Of a DNA stretch of 64,000 nt, positions 17,543 to 27,183 are shown piece after piece. The notes below the pieces were generated by a model. It was given only the letters and a program-made list of their open reading frames with translations. It searched no databases and had not been told where the DNA came from. The first letter of the stretch is position 1. Every line of letters begins with the position of its first letter. Origin of the DNA: an uncultured Bacteroidales bacterium (GTDB lineage Bacteria; Bacteroidota; Bacteroidia; Bacteroidales; Paludibacteraceae). Where the stretch lies: the NCBI GenBank assembly GCA_902784585.1, contig CACZVM010000002.1, positions 1 through 64,000 of the forward strand, given 5' to 3'. The position numbers and the translations under genes were made by a program.

Positions 17543-18946
17543 ATGCTGGAGGATTTTATCATAGGCAGGATACGCGCTGAGTTGCCGTTTGAGCCGAACA
17601 GCGAGAAAGAGGGTTTGCTACAAGCCCTCGGTCGTTTTCTGGTGTCCAGAGACGAACGCAAGGCCTTCATCCTCCGCGGTTATGCGGGTACGGGTAAGAC
17701 CAGCGTGGTGAGTGCGTTGGTACGTGCGATGGCCGGACTGAAGCAGCCCTGTGTATTATTAGCACCGACGGGCCGCGCTGCCAAGGTGCTGAGTCATTAT
17801 TCCGGAGCACCCGCCTACACCATCCATAAGTGTATCTACCGCCAGCAGCAGTTGGGCATGGAGGCCTTCAGTCTTGGTCAGAACATCCGCCGCAATGCCT
17901 TGTTCATCATAGATGAAGCATCGATGCTGAGCGGCCAGCATGACGGCAGCGGTTTCGGTAGCGGTTGTCTGCTGGATGATCTGGTTAAATACGTGTACAA
18001 CGGCATGGGGTGCAGTATGCTACTGCTGGGCGACGACGCGCAATTGCCTCCTGTGGGCAGCGTGAACAGTCCGGCACTGAATGAGGAGATTATGAGCGGC
18101 TATGAGTTGTCCATAACCGGCTATCAGCTATCGGAGGTAGCGCGTCAGGCGCTGGACAGCGGAATACTAAGCGAAGCGACGAGAATACGGAAAACCATTG
18201 GTAATAGGTCATTGGTGATTGGTGATTTAGCTATTCAGCCGAACGGTGCGGATATCATCCAAGTGCCGGGAGAGGAAGTGATCGAGACGCTGGAAGCGAG
18301 TTGGCGTGAGGCGGGTGCGGAAGAGACGCTGATCATCACGCGCAGCAATCGGATGACGAACCTATACAATCAAGGTGTGCGTGCACGGGTGCTATGGAAA
18401 GAAGATGAGTTGTCGAACGGCGATCGCGTGATGGTAAGCAAGAACAATTATTTCTGGGCGCAAGAGTACGAGGATCTGGATTTCCTTGCCAACGGCGACA
18501 TGCTGGAGATAGAACGGCTTACCAACATACACGAGATGTACGGTTTTCGGTTCGGCAAGGCCAGTCTGCGCTCAGTGGACTACAACTGGGAGATCGATGC
18601 GCTCGTCTGGCTCGACACGCTGACGACAGACAGTCCGGAGACCAACTATCAACTGCAGAAAGAGCTCTTCGCACGCATTGCGGAAGACTATCCGGAGATA
18701 CGGAACAAGAAAGAGCTGGTGAAGAAGATATACGAATCGCCCTACTACAACGCGCTGCAGATACGCTATGCGTATGCCGTGACCTGCCATAAGGCGCAAG
18801 GCGGCCAGTGGCGGCACGTGTATATCGATCCGGGCTTAACGAGTGAAGGAGTGAACGAGTTGACGAGCAGTGAGCGATTAGAATACATGCGATGGCTATA
18901 TACGGCTGTCACGCGAGCAACAGAAAAAATATTCCTTTTGCGATAA
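17543..18946 (+). CDS. RecD-like / ExoV-alpha-type DNA helicase
   Basis: 467 aa superfamily 1B helicase. Motif I is ILRGYAGTGKTSVVSALV (about residue 50), then LLAPTGRAAKVLS, motif II FIIDEASMLSG (about 130), motif III LLLGDDAQLPPVGS, and the C-terminal UvrD_C_2-type motifs YAVTCHKAQGGQWRHVYI and YTAVTRATEKIFLL. It is shorter than RecD proper and lacks RecB/RecC neighbours, so it is probably a stand-alone 5'-3' DNA helicase of the AAA_30 group common in Bacteroidetes. A heptamer array at 18197-18228 is in frame (IGNRSLVIGDLAI), in the insert between domains 1 and 2. Confidence 0.9.
   Translation: MLEDFIIGRIRAELPFEPNSEKEGLLQALGRFLVSRDERKAFILRGYAGTGKTSVVSALVRAMAGLKQPCVLLAPTGRAAKVLSHYSGAPAYTIHKCIYRQQQLGMEAFSLGQNIRRNALFIIDEASMLSGQHDGSGFGSGCLLDDLVKYVYNGMGCSMLLLGDDAQLPPVGSVNSPALNEEIMSGYELSITGYQLSEVARQALDSGILSEATRIRKTIGNRSLVIGDLAIQPNGADIIQVPGEEVIETLEASWREAGAEETLIITRSNRMTNLYNQGVRARVLWKEDELSNGDRVMVSKNNYFWAQEYEDLDFLANGDMLEIERLTNIHEMYGFRFGKASLRSVDYNWEIDALVWLDTLTTDSPETNYQLQKELFARIAEDYPEIRNKKELVKKIYESPYYNALQIRYAYAVTCHKAQGGQWRHVYIDPGLTSEGVNELTSSERLEYMRWLYTAVTRATEKIFLLR
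18197..18228 (+). repeat. Heptamer array, unit ATTGGTG, inside the RecD-like gene
   Basis: ATTGGTA, ATAGGTC, ATTGGTG, ATTGGTG, ATTT, in frame. Confidence 0.8.
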
Positions 18947-18969
18947 TTTTCTATAAAAATTTAGAAAAG

Positions 18970-19001
18970 TTTGCATATGTCAGAAAAAAGCAGTAAATTT
19001 G
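18970..19001 (+). promoter_or_regulatory. Bacteroidetes-type promoter for the lipoprotein-OmpA pair
   Basis: TTTG 18970-18973, spacer CATATGTCAGAAAAAAGCAG (identical to that at 17485-17504), TAAATTTG 18994-19001. Confidence 0.82.
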
Positions 19002-19049
19002 CACGCAAATTTGGCAAAAACAAACAAACAATCTAAATTTATACAAACA

Positions 19050-20963
19050 ATGCAAATCAATTTTCTTCGCACCTTGGGTGCGATCTTGATGGCGGGATGT
19101 ATGCTGACGAGTTGCCACTCGGATATAGACCTGGGCAACGTGGATCCTTCCGCCGAAGTACAGATGGGATTGGTGCTGCCTGTAGGAAGGTTCAGAGTCA
19201 CTGTGGGCGACTTCCTGGGCGATGCCGACAACATCTACATCGCCGACACGTTGGACAGCAAGGGTCTGCTGGTTTGGCGCAACACCTACGCTATCGAGCG
19301 TTCGTTCGCGAAGTTCAACCTGGAGGACTACGTGACCCGTCCGCCGCAGTTTAGCCTGAACGTGTATGACAACCTGCAGGCCAAACATGCTATCGGTCCG
19401 GACGGTAAGATCACGGGTATCGGTCGTCAGGACACGCTGCACTTCACTATTCCTATCAAGCTGGAGGGTGTGAACAGCCCCGACGTGGCGCACCGTATCG
19501 ACAGTGCGCTGATCAACGAAGCGCGTTTCACCTCGCTGATCAATCAGCACAACCTGCCGCTCAAATGGGAGTGGATCGATAGTGTGCAACTGATCCTGGG
19601 CGACCGCGTGCGTCGTCCGCAAGGCAACACGATGACCGTCTATACCAAGAACCATCCGGTTGTGAGCGACTACGGAGACAGCATCAAGACCGACGTGGAT
19701 GCCTTCACGCTCAACATGATGAAGAACAGCCATCTGCACGGCAAGTCCGAGTACTGGAAATATACCGACAACAACGTAGTGGACTCGCTGACGTTCTACA
19801 TCGACTTCCTCTTTACCATTCCTGCAGGCCGTCAGATCACGATCCCCGAGGATGCGGAGTTCAGCTACGACATGACGATCGAGTTCATCAAGTATATCGC
19901 CCTGTGGGGTAACTTCCGTCCTTCGGACGACATGTCAGCCGAAGCGGAAGAGGACCTGAGCGAGAGCTGGAAAGAGCTCGAGTTCTTGCGTACGAGTAGC
20001 CTACCCTTCTCCGATCCGGACGTGAAAGCGAATATCTACACCCAGGTAGCCGGAGCGATGACGCTGACGGGCAAATACCTGTATATCACGGATAAGGACG
20101 ATGTGAAGCACTACGCCACCTTCAACGGCAGTCACGAACGTCCGATGGTCACCTATCGTCCCGGTGCGGCCAGTCCACACTCGCTGGACCCGCACACCAG
20201 TCCGATCGGTGCAGTCAGCGACGACATGTGGATGATCTTCAACAAGGAGGCGGACAAGGGCTGCATCGACAAGCTCTTCTACAACATGCCGCAACGTATC
20301 GGCTATAAGTTCGCTGTCGATTTCGACTATCAGGAGACACCGCAGATCCGCGTGACGCCCAACGATACGATCCGCGTAGAGGCCGACTGCCGTCTGCCGT
20401 TGATCTTCAACAAGGGCGTACGGGTGGTTTACCACGACACGCTACAGGATGTGAACCTGAGCGCATACACCATCGACTCGCTCATCAGCGACATCAAGCA
20501 GATCGACTCCGTCAAGAGCTCGGACATAGCTATCGTGATGAAGGTGGATACCAGCACCCTGCAGTTGCCCGTGAAGGCCTCGATGCGTTGCTACGACGCC
20601 AACGGACAGATCGTGATGGACCCCGACTCGACAGATCAGCCGCTGCTGCTCTTCCCTGCCGACACCGTGTTCATCAATCCGCCTACGTTCGTCACCACCG
20701 GTGGCATCACCGTGCCGGGTGAACCGGGCAGGAGCACCATCTACGGACGCTTGACCAAGAGCAAACTGGATGTGCTGCCGCAGATCAAGACAATCATCTG
20801 GACCGCTATCATCGATGACGAGTCGATGGCATACGTCTTCAACGAGAACCCGAACTTCCGTTCGCGTATCACCAAGGACGAGAAACTGTCTATCCACATC
20901 GGACTGACGGCGAATATCGATGCCTATCTGAATCTGAACAATAAAAACGACAACAATAAATAA
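19050..20963 (+). CDS. Large lipoprotein of unknown function
   Basis: 637-638 aa. I chose the ATG at 19050 because it gives a lipoprotein signal (MQINFLRTLGAILMAGCMLTSC, lipidated Cys about residue 22); the frame is open 17 codons further back, but that would start within the transcribed leader. The rest is beta-rich with repeated segments around predicted strands (IPIKLEGVNSPDV, VDFDYQETPQIRVTPNDTIRVEAD) and has no domain I can name. It probably sits at the outer membrane, facing the periplasm or the surface. It shares a promoter with the OmpA-family gene that starts 13 nt after its stop, so the two may form a complex. This pairing is inference. Confidence 0.82.
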   Translation: MQINFLRTLGAILMAGCMLTSCHSDIDLGNVDPSAEVQMGLVLPVGRFRVTVGDFLGDADNIYIADTLDSKGLLVWRNTYAIERSFAKFNLEDYVTRPPQFSLNVYDNLQAKHAIGPDGKITGIGRQDTLHFTIPIKLEGVNSPDVAHRIDSALINEARFTSLINQHNLPLKWEWIDSVQLILGDRVRRPQGNTMTVYTKNHPVVSDYGDSIKTDVDAFTLNMMKNSHLHGKSEYWKYTDNNVVDSLTFYIDFLFTIPAGRQITIPEDAEFSYDMTIEFIKYIALWGNFRPSDDMSAEAEEDLSESWKELEFLRTSSLPFSDPDVKANIYTQVAGAMTLTGKYLYITDKDDVKHYATFNGSHERPMVTYRPGAASPHSLDPHTSPIGAVSDDMWMIFNKEADKGCIDKLFYNMPQRIGYKFAVDFDYQETPQIRVTPNDTIRVEADCRLPLIFNKGVRVVYHDTLQDVNLSAYTIDSLISDIKQIDSVKSSDIAIVMKVDTSTLQLPVKASMRCYDANGQIVMDPDSTDQPLLLFPADTVFINPPTFVTTGGITVPGEPGRSTIYGRLTKSKLDVLPQIKTIIWTAIIDDESMAYVFNENPNFRSRITKDEKLSIHIGLTANIDAYLNLNNKNDNNK

Positions 20964-20976
20964 GGAGGGCTGAACG

Positions 20977-23568
20977 ATGAAAACGACCAAACGATTTTTC
21001 TTAGCAGCCCTCGTGGCCATGATGAGTATGAGCGCAGTGGCGCAACAGGTGAACACCCTGTTCTTCCTGGAGAACGCACCGATGCGCCATACGCTCAACC
21101 CTGCCTTCCAACCCGTGAGCCGTGGGTTTATCAACTTCACCCCGCTGGGATGGATGAGTGTCGGCATGGGTAACAACTCGCTGATGATGAGCAGTATCTT
21201 CCGTTACGATCCCGCCACCGGCAAGACCATCATCATTCCGCTCCACCCCAACGGCGACAAACAGGCCTTCCTGGGCATACTGAAGAGCATGACCCTGATG
21301 GACACCGAGATGACGCTGGGCTTGCTGAACATGGGCTTCCGCATCAAGGAGAACGGCTATCTGACCATCGGCTTCAACGAGCGCATCGAGTCCGGTGGTA
21401 CGCTGCCTAAGTCGCTCTTCAACTTCGCCCTGAACGGCGGTATGACCAACCTGACCCCCGGCGAGAGCGCCAGCTACGACCTGTCCGGTCTGAGTAGCGG
21501 CGGTTCGGCCTACACCGAGATAGGCGTTGGCTACAGCCATAAGATCAACGACCAGTGGACCGTCGGTGGAAAACTGAAGTTCCTGCTCGGCCAGATGGAC
21601 ATGCGCGTGAGCGGTAACGGTCTGGGGATGACCAGCATTAATCCCGACACGCTCGTACTCCGTGGCAACCTGGACGTACAGATGGCCGGTCCGATCAACT
21701 ACGACAAGTTGCCGGAGATAGAGGATCGTACCGTCAAAGACATCACCAATGACCTGCACTTCGACGATCTGATTTCCAACAATATCGGCAAGCTGCTGAC
21801 GCCGAGCGGTTACGGTGCTGCCATCGACCTCGGTTTCACCTACAAGCCCATCGAGCAACTGCAGATCAGTGCCGCCATCAACGATCTCGGATTTATCTAC
21901 TGGACCAATGCCCGCAAATATACGGGTGCGGTAGATACCACCTTCACCGGCGTAGGCTTGATTGACTATGGCGATGATTGCTGGAAGGACGCAGACGGCA
22001 ATTTCTCCGGACAAAAAGTGCTGGATTCCGTATTCAACAGTCTGCCGGGCCTGGCCAATAGCATCACGATGCACAGCGCCGGTAGCGGTTACGCCAAGAT
22101 GATCTCGGCACGCATGAACATCGGACTGGACGCTAATTTCTGGGAGAACCGCGTAGGCGTAGGTATCCTCTCGGCCACCCGTCTCTACAACGCACGTCTA
22201 TATGAAGAAGTGACCATCGGTGCGGCTTTCCGTCCGTTCAACTGGCTCAACCTGGCAGTGTCCTACTCGCTGATGAACAACGGTCAGTACAGCAATATCG
22301 GTGCCGGTCTTAGCATCATGCCCTACGACGGCGTGAACATGACGCTGGCGATGGACTATATCCCCACCAGCTATGCTGCCATCCCAAATACGAACAAATA
22401 CTTCCTGCCGTCGAAAGCCAAGATGCTGAATGTAGCCCTGGGCTTCTCCATCTGCTGGGGTTCGAACCGCAAGGATAAGGATAAAGACGGCGTATGGGAC
22501 AAACTGGATATGTGTCCGAATACGCCGCGTGGCATCGAGGTGGATATACACGGTTGTCCGTTTGACGAGGACAACGACGGTGTGCCCGATTATCTCGACC
22601 ACTGCCTTGGTACGCCAGAAGGCGCCATCGGTCATGTGGATTCGCTGGGATGCGAACTGGATACGGACGGCGACGGTGTACCCGACTGGAGAGACCGTTG
22701 TCCGAACACACCGGCAGCAGCCATCGGCTATGTGGATTCGCTGGGATGCGAACTGGATACGGACGGCGACGGTATATCCGACTACATGGATGAGTGCGGC
22801 GAGACACCTGAGGCTGCATACGGCAGAGTGGATGAGAAAGGTTGTCCGCTGGATACCGACGGCGACGGCATTGCCGACTATATGGACGAGTGTGCTAACA
22901 CGCCTGCCGAGGCCGGCGTAGCCGTAGACGCGAAGGGTTGTCCGCTGGATACCGACGGCGACGGTGTAGCCGATTACCTGGATCATTGTCCGAACACGCC
23001 GGCAGCAGCCATCGGTCATGTTGACACGAATGGATGCGAACTGGATAGCGACGGCGACGGTGTACCCGACTACATGGACGAGTGTCCGCTGGTAGAAGGA
23101 ACACGCGCTAACAAGGGTTGTCCGGAAGTGAAACGTGAGGTTCGCAAGCTGCTGCAGAAAGCTATGCAAGGTATCGAATTCGAGACCGGCAAGGCTGCTA
23201 TCAAGAAGAAATCGTTTGCTCTGCTTGACGAGATAGCCACTATCTTCATCGAGAACAGCAACTATATGATCGAGATCCAAGGTCACACCGATAACACCGG
23301 TAAGGCCGAGGTGAACAAGCGCATCTCGCAGCAACGTGCGGAAGCCGTGAAGAAATACCTGGAGAAGAAGGGTGTGGACGGCAGTCGTATGACCGCTGTG
23401 GGCTACGGTCAGGATGAACCTATCGCAGACAACAAGACTGCTGCAGGTCGTCAGAAGAACCGCCGCGTAGAGTTCAAGATCAGTTTCGAGGAAGTACACT
23501 ACGAGACCGTTCTGGACCACGCTGATCCGAAGCCGGAACAACAACCGGAACAAACACAGGCTGAATAA
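20977..23568 (+). CDS. DUF5723 / thrombospondin type 3 repeat / OmpA outer-membrane protein
   Basis: 863 aa. It has a signal peptide (ending SAVAQ), then an N-terminal region of about 470 residues resembling the DUF5723 beta-barrel family (NTLFFLENAPMRHTLNPAFQP). Residues about 500-710 carry calcium-binding thrombospondin type 3 repeats (DTDGDGVPDWRDRCPNTP and six close variants). The C-terminal OmpA domain (about 720-845) shows IEIQGHTDNTGKAEVNKRISQQRAEAV and the Asp/Arg that bind peptidoglycan, so the protein links the outer membrane to the wall. The start is well supported by AAGGAGG 11 nt upstream. The TSP3 stretch is a repeat at DNA level (period 105-120 bp) and produces long false frames on the other strand. 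A GC-rich hairpin follows the stop. Confidence 0.92.
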   Translation: MKTTKRFFLAALVAMMSMSAVAQQVNTLFFLENAPMRHTLNPAFQPVSRGFINFTPLGWMSVGMGNNSLMMSSIFRYDPATGKTIIIPLHPNGDKQAFLGILKSMTLMDTEMTLGLLNMGFRIKENGYLTIGFNERIESGGTLPKSLFNFALNGGMTNLTPGESASYDLSGLSSGGSAYTEIGVGYSHKINDQWTVGGKLKFLLGQMDMRVSGNGLGMTSINPDTLVLRGNLDVQMAGPINYDKLPEIEDRTVKDITNDLHFDDLISNNIGKLLTPSGYGAAIDLGFTYKPIEQLQISAAINDLGFIYWTNARKYTGAVDTTFTGVGLIDYGDDCWKDADGNFSGQKVLDSVFNSLPGLANSITMHSAGSGYAKMISARMNIGLDANFWENRVGVGILSATRLYNARLYEEVTIGAAFRPFNWLNLAVSYSLMNNGQYSNIGAGLSIMPYDGVNMTLAMDYIPTSYAAIPNTNKYFLPSKAKMLNVALGFSICWGSNRKDKDKDGVWDKLDMCPNTPRGIEVDIHGCPFDEDNDGVPDYLDHCLGTPEGAIGHVDSLGCELDTDGDGVPDWRDRCPNTPAAAIGYVDSLGCELDTDGDGISDYMDECGETPEAAYGRVDEKGCPLDTDGDGIADYMDECANTPAEAGVAVDAKGCPLDTDGDGVADYLDHCPNTPAAAIGHVDTNGCELDSDGDGVPDYMDECPLVEGTRANKGCPEVKREVRKLLQKAMQGIEFETGKAAIKKKSFALLDEIATIFIENSNYMIEIQGHTDNTGKAEVNKRISQQRAEAVKKYLEKKGVDGSRMTAVGYGQDEPIADNKTAAGRQKNRRVEFKISFEEVHYETVLDHADPKPEQQPEQTQAE

Positions 23569-23577
23569 GCCCATATG

Positions 23578-23603
23578 GGTGGCGGCTTTGATCGGCCGCC
23601 ACC
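23578..23603 (+). other. Stem-loop between the OmpA gene and yebC
   Basis: GGTGGCGGC, 8-nt loop, GCCGCCACC. Perfect 9-bp stem without a T run, so it may be an mRNA-stabilising or processing hairpin rather than an intrinsic terminator. Confidence 0.6.
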
Positions 23604-23641
23604 TAACAAGACTAAATTACTAACTAAAAAAATCACAATTT

Positions 23642-24361
23642 ATGGGACGCGCATTTGAATATCGCAAAGCAACCAAACTGAAAAGATGGGGACACATGTC
23701 CCGCACATTTACCAAACTCGGCAAAGAAATCACTATTGCAGCCCGCGAGGGCGGACCGGATCCCGACTCCAACCCGCGTCTGCGTGCATTGATCCAACAA
23801 TGCAAGCGCGAGAACATGCCGAAGGACAATATCGACCGTGCCATCAAGAAGGCCACCGACAAATCATCTGAGGGCTATAAGGAAATCAACTACGAAGGCT
23901 ACGGTCCACACGGCATTGCCATCTTCGTAGAGACTGCCACCGACAACCACATGCGTACAGTGGCTAACATCCGCTCCTACTTCACCAAGTTCGGCGGCAC
24001 ACTCGGCACACAGGGCAGCCTGCAGTTCCTCTTCGACCGCAAGGCATGCTTCACCGTGACGATGAAGGACGGCATTGATCTGGACGAACTCGAACTGGAA
24101 CTGATTGATTTCGGCGTAGAAGAATTAGGCGTGGATGAGGAGGAGAACACCATCGTCATCTATTCGGACTTCAACGAGGCCATCAATATGCAGAAATATC
24201 TGGAGGAGCACGGCTTTGAGATCCAAGCTATGGAGTTCGTTCGTATCCCTAACGATACCAAAGAACTCAGCGATGAACAACGCGAGTCGGTACAGAAACT
24301 CATCGACAAGATCGAGGAAGACGAGGACGTACAAAACGTGTTCACAAACATGGCGGAGTGA
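23642..24361 (+). CDS. yebC: YebC/PmpR-family protein (translation/transcription regulator)
   Basis: 239 aa, the usual family length. It begins with the conserved MGRAFEYRKATKLKRWGHMSRTFTKLGKEI, followed by REGGPDPDSNPRLRALI and the central YEGYGPHGIAIFVETATDN segment. Members are cytosolic and have been described both as DNA-binding regulators and as factors that relieve ribosome stalling at proline runs. The next gene, rsmG, starts 30 nt later across a heptamer array. Confidence 0.95.
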   Translation: MGRAFEYRKATKLKRWGHMSRTFTKLGKEITIAAREGGPDPDSNPRLRALIQQCKRENMPKDNIDRAIKKATDKSSEGYKEINYEGYGPHGIAIFVETATDNHMRTVANIRSYFTKFGGTLGTQGSLQFLFDRKACFTVTMKDGIDLDELELELIDFGVEELGVDEEENTIVIYSDFNEAINMQKYLEEHGFEIQAMEFVRIPNDTKELSDEQRESVQKLIDKIEEDEDVQNVFTNMAE

Positions 24362-24388
24362 CGTTTAACGTTTAGCGATTAACGTTTA
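24361..24388 (+). repeat. Heptamer array, unit ACGTTTA, between yebC and rsmG
   Basis: ACGTTTA, ACGTTTA, GCGATTA, ACGTTTA. Its first base is the last base of the yebC stop codon, and it ends three bases before the rsmG ATG, filling the whole gap. Confidence 0.85.
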
Positions 24389-24391
24389 GAG

Positions 24392-25006
24392 ATGATTATC
24401 TCCGAATACTTTAAATTAACAGAACGTCAGGCTGAGCAATTCGCTCAGCTTGACGCACTTTATCGCGACTGGAACAGCAAGATCAATGTGATCTCTCGTA
24501 AGGACATCGACAACCTGTACGAGCACCATGTGCTCCACTCGCTGGCGATCGCCAAACTACTGCCCTTCCAACCGGGTACGACAATCATGGACGTAGGCAC
24601 CGGTGGCGGTTTTCCCGGCATCCCACTGGCCATCCTCTTTCCGGAGTGCCAGTTTTTGCTGATCGACTCGATCGGCAAGAAGATCAAGGTGGCTACCGAG
24701 GTGGCGCAAGCCCTTGGGCTGACGAATGTGGTCTGCAAGCAGGAACGCGCGGAGGAAGAGAAGCAGAAATTCGACTTTGTCGTCAGCCGTGCCGTAATGC
24801 CCCTACCCGACCTCGTAAAACTGGTACGAAAGAATATATCGAATAAGCATCGTAATGCTGTTCCCAACGGACTGGTGGTGCTGAAAGGCGGCGACCTGAA
24901 AGACGAACTGGCACCATACATAAAAAGCGCGGAAGTAACGCCTTGCAGCAATTACTTCCGCGGTGAGTGGTTTACCACGAAGCAGGTTATCTACCTACCT
25001 ATGTAA
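24392..25006 (+). CDS. rsmG: 16S rRNA (guanine527-N7)-methyltransferase
   Basis: 204 aa. SAM-dependent methylation of G527 in 16S rRNA. It shows the family N-terminus (RDWNSKINVISRKDIDNLYEHHVLHSL), SAM motif DVGTGGGFPGIPLAILFP and the later VVSRAVMPLPDLV. It ends two bases before the convergent M3 peptidase gene, with no room for a terminator. Confidence 0.96.
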   Translation: MIISEYFKLTERQAEQFAQLDALYRDWNSKINVISRKDIDNLYEHHVLHSLAIAKLLPFQPGTTIMDVGTGGGFPGIPLAILFPECQFLLIDSIGKKIKVATEVAQALGLTNVVCKQERAEEEKQKFDFVVSRAVMPLPDLVKLVRKNISNKHRNAVPNGLVVLKGGDLKDELAPYIKSAEVTPCSNYFRGEWFTTKQVIYLPM

Positions 25007-25008
25007 GA

Positions 25009-27153
25009 TTATTTGATTTCCTTGACGGGAATACCATCGCGTTCGAGCAAGGCATTGATTGTCGGTTCGCCGCCACGGAAACGGAGGTACAGATCCATCG
25101 CACGCTCGGTGCCACCCTTCTCAAGGATATTCTCGCGGAAACGCTTAGCGGCCTTCTTATCGAAGATTGTGCCGCTTTTCTTTTGTGCCTGTTTGAATAC
25201 AGAGAACGCATCGGCATCCAGCAATTCGGACCACTTGTAGCTATAGTAACCAGCTGCATATCCGCCAGAGAAGATATGCGTAAAGGCGCAACACATCTGC
25301 GTACCCGGTACCGTAGGCAGCACCTGAACGGATGCCATAGCTTGGTCGCTGAAACGTACGACCGACTCCACCGTGCCGATAGTAGGATTGACCTCAAATG
25401 GTTTCTCCAGCGAGTGCCAACTCATATCCAGATAGCCGAAACTCAACTGGCGTACGCACGCATAGGCGGCATGATAGGTCTGTGAGGCATGCATCTTGTC
25501 CAGCAACTCTTGCGGCAGTGCTGCTCCGGTCTCGTAATGCTTAGCAAAAGTATCGAGGAACTCTTTCTCATCGATAAAGTTCTCGTTGAACTGAGAAGGC
25601 AGTTCCACAAAGTCACGCGGTACGTTGGTTCCGCTTTGCGCCGCATACTGGCAACGCGTGAGCATGCCATGCAGAGCATGACCGAACTCATGCAGGAAGG
25701 TACGCACCTCGTCGTAGGTGAAGAGAGCCGGCTTTTCTGCCGTAGGACGGGTGAAGTTCATGACATTCACAATGTGCGGACGATGGTCTTTCTTGCCCGT
25801 CATGTATTGCGGCTGGAAATCATTCATCCATGCACCACCGCGTTTACCGTCCCGCGGATGGAAGTCGGCGTAGTACACCGCGAGGAACTTACCCTTCTCG
25901 TCAAACACCTCGTAGGCAGTCACCTCAGGGTGGTAGACTTGGATCTTCTTGTTCTCCTTGAAGGTGAGGCCATAGAGCCGTTTGGCGAGGCCGAACACAC
26001 CCTGCTTAACAGCCTCCAGTTCGAAGTACGGACGCAGGTCATCATCGCTGATGGCATATTTCTCCTGTTTGAGCTTCTTGCTATAATAACTCCAGTCCCA
26101 AGGCTGGATATGTGCGGCATAGAAACCGTGAGCGTGAGCATATTCCTCCAGCTCCTTTACCTCAGCCTGCGCAGCCGGCATATACGCCTCGCGCAACTCA
26201 TCCAGCAGTTTGTACACATTCTCAGGCGTCTCGGCCATGGTCTTGTAGAGCGATTTCTCTGCGTAGTTCTTCTTGCCGAACAGATGCGCCAGCGCCAGAC
26301 GTGTGTTGACAATCTCTACGATGATCGCAGTGTTGTCGAACTCACCGCCCACGCACTTACCGGCATTGGCCAGATAGAGTTCGCGACGGATGTCACGGTT
26401 GTCTAGGTCTTGCATCACAGGGATAGTGGTGGTAGGTTTGAGGTTGAGCAGCCAGCCGTCCAGCCCCTTCTTCTCTGCATTCGCGCGGAGCATCGACTTA
26501 GTGTCGTCATTCAGTCCTGCCAGCAGTGCTTCGTCGGTGATGAGCATGGTCCATGCATTGGTGGCCTTCAGAACGTTCTGTCCGTACTGGAGCGTGAGTT
26601 GGCTCAGTTTGGCAGTCAGCTCGCGATAGGTCTGCTTGTCCTCCGGCGAGAGGTTGGCACCGTTGTTGGCGAACGACTCGTAGATATCCTCCAGCAGTTT
26701 CTGCTGTGCCTTGTTGAGTTTGAGTTTTGCCCGCTGGTCATACACCGCCTTGATACGCTGGAAGAGTTTTTCGTTCAGACGAATCGTGGAACTGTACTCG
26801 GACATCTTCGGACTCAATTCCAATTCAATCTGCTGAATCGAGTCGTTGGTCTCAGAGTGGGTAAGGTTATAGAAACAACCTGCTACTACAGTGAGCAATT
26901 CACCGGATTTCTCATACGCCTCGATTGTATTGGCGAAAGTGGGTGCAGCGGGGTTGTTGACGATAGCGTCAATCTCCTCGAGTCCCTGCTTCATCGCCTC
27001 CTCAAAGGCCGGCATGTAGTGCTCAGCATAGATCTCGTTGAACGGATAGGTGCCATGAGGCGTCTTCCAGTTCTTGTAATCAAAGAACGGATTCGTAGCA
27101 GCCGTTGCTACCATAGTTGTGGCCAGTGCCATAGTAAGAAAGAGATTTCTCAT
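25009..27153 (-). CDS. M3-family metallopeptidase (peptidyl-dipeptidase Dcp-like)
   Basis: 714 aa. It has a signal peptide (MRNLFLTMALATTMVATAA), so periplasmic. The zinc motif HEFGHALHG lies at about residue 487, with the third ligand Glu in the FNENFIDEKEFLDTF region about 25 residues later. The length and sequence across the long helical N-terminal half match Dcp/oligopeptidase A proteins, which trim dipeptides or short peptides. The 5' end abuts a heptamer array. The upstream T9SS type B gene is on the same strand about 30 nt away. Confidence 0.94.
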   Translation of the reverse strand: MRNLFLTMALATTMVATAATNPFFDYKNWKTPHGTYPFNEIYAEHYMPAFEEAMKQGLEEIDAIVNNPAAPTFANTIEAYEKSGELLTVVAGCFYNLTHSETNDSIQQIELELSPKMSEYSSTIRLNEKLFQRIKAVYDQRAKLKLNKAQQKLLEDIYESFANNGANLSPEDKQTYRELTAKLSQLTLQYGQNVLKATNAWTMLITDEALLAGLNDDTKSMLRANAEKKGLDGWLLNLKPTTTIPVMQDLDNRDIRRELYLANAGKCVGGEFDNTAIIVEIVNTRLALAHLFGKKNYAEKSLYKTMAETPENVYKLLDELREAYMPAAQAEVKELEEYAHAHGFYAAHIQPWDWSYYSKKLKQEKYAISDDDLRPYFELEAVKQGVFGLAKRLYGLTFKENKKIQVYHPEVTAYEVFDEKGKFLAVYYADFHPRDGKRGGAWMNDFQPQYMTGKKDHRPHIVNVMNFTRPTAEKPALFTYDEVRTFLHEFGHALHGMLTRCQYAAQSGTNVPRDFVELPSQFNENFIDEKEFLDTFAKHYETGAALPQELLDKMHASQTYHAAYACVRQLSFGYLDMSWHSLEKPFEVNPTIGTVESVVRFSDQAMASVQVLPTVPGTQMCCAFTHIFSGGYAAGYYSYKWSELLDADAFSVFKQAQKKSGTIFDKKAAKRFRENILEKGGTERAMDLYLRFRGGEPTINALLERDGIPVKEIK

Positions 27154-27183
27154 TGGTTATTGGTAATTGGTGATTGCTAATTA
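27152..27183 (-). repeat. Heptamer array, unit ATTGGTA, upstream of the M3 peptidase gene
   Basis: On the plus strand: ATTGGTT, ATTGGTA, ATTGGTG, ATTGCTA, ATTA. It touches the start codon of the M3 gene and the stop codon of the T9SS type B gene. Confidence 0.8.

Noticed and set aside
22198-23574. Long minus-strand frame over the TSP3 repeats
   Set aside because: Arises from the period of the repeats on the plus strand; no start context and no protein-like motif.
23578-23603. Hairpin as the intrinsic terminator of the OmpA gene
   Set aside because: Strong stem but no T run; recorded as a stem-loop only.
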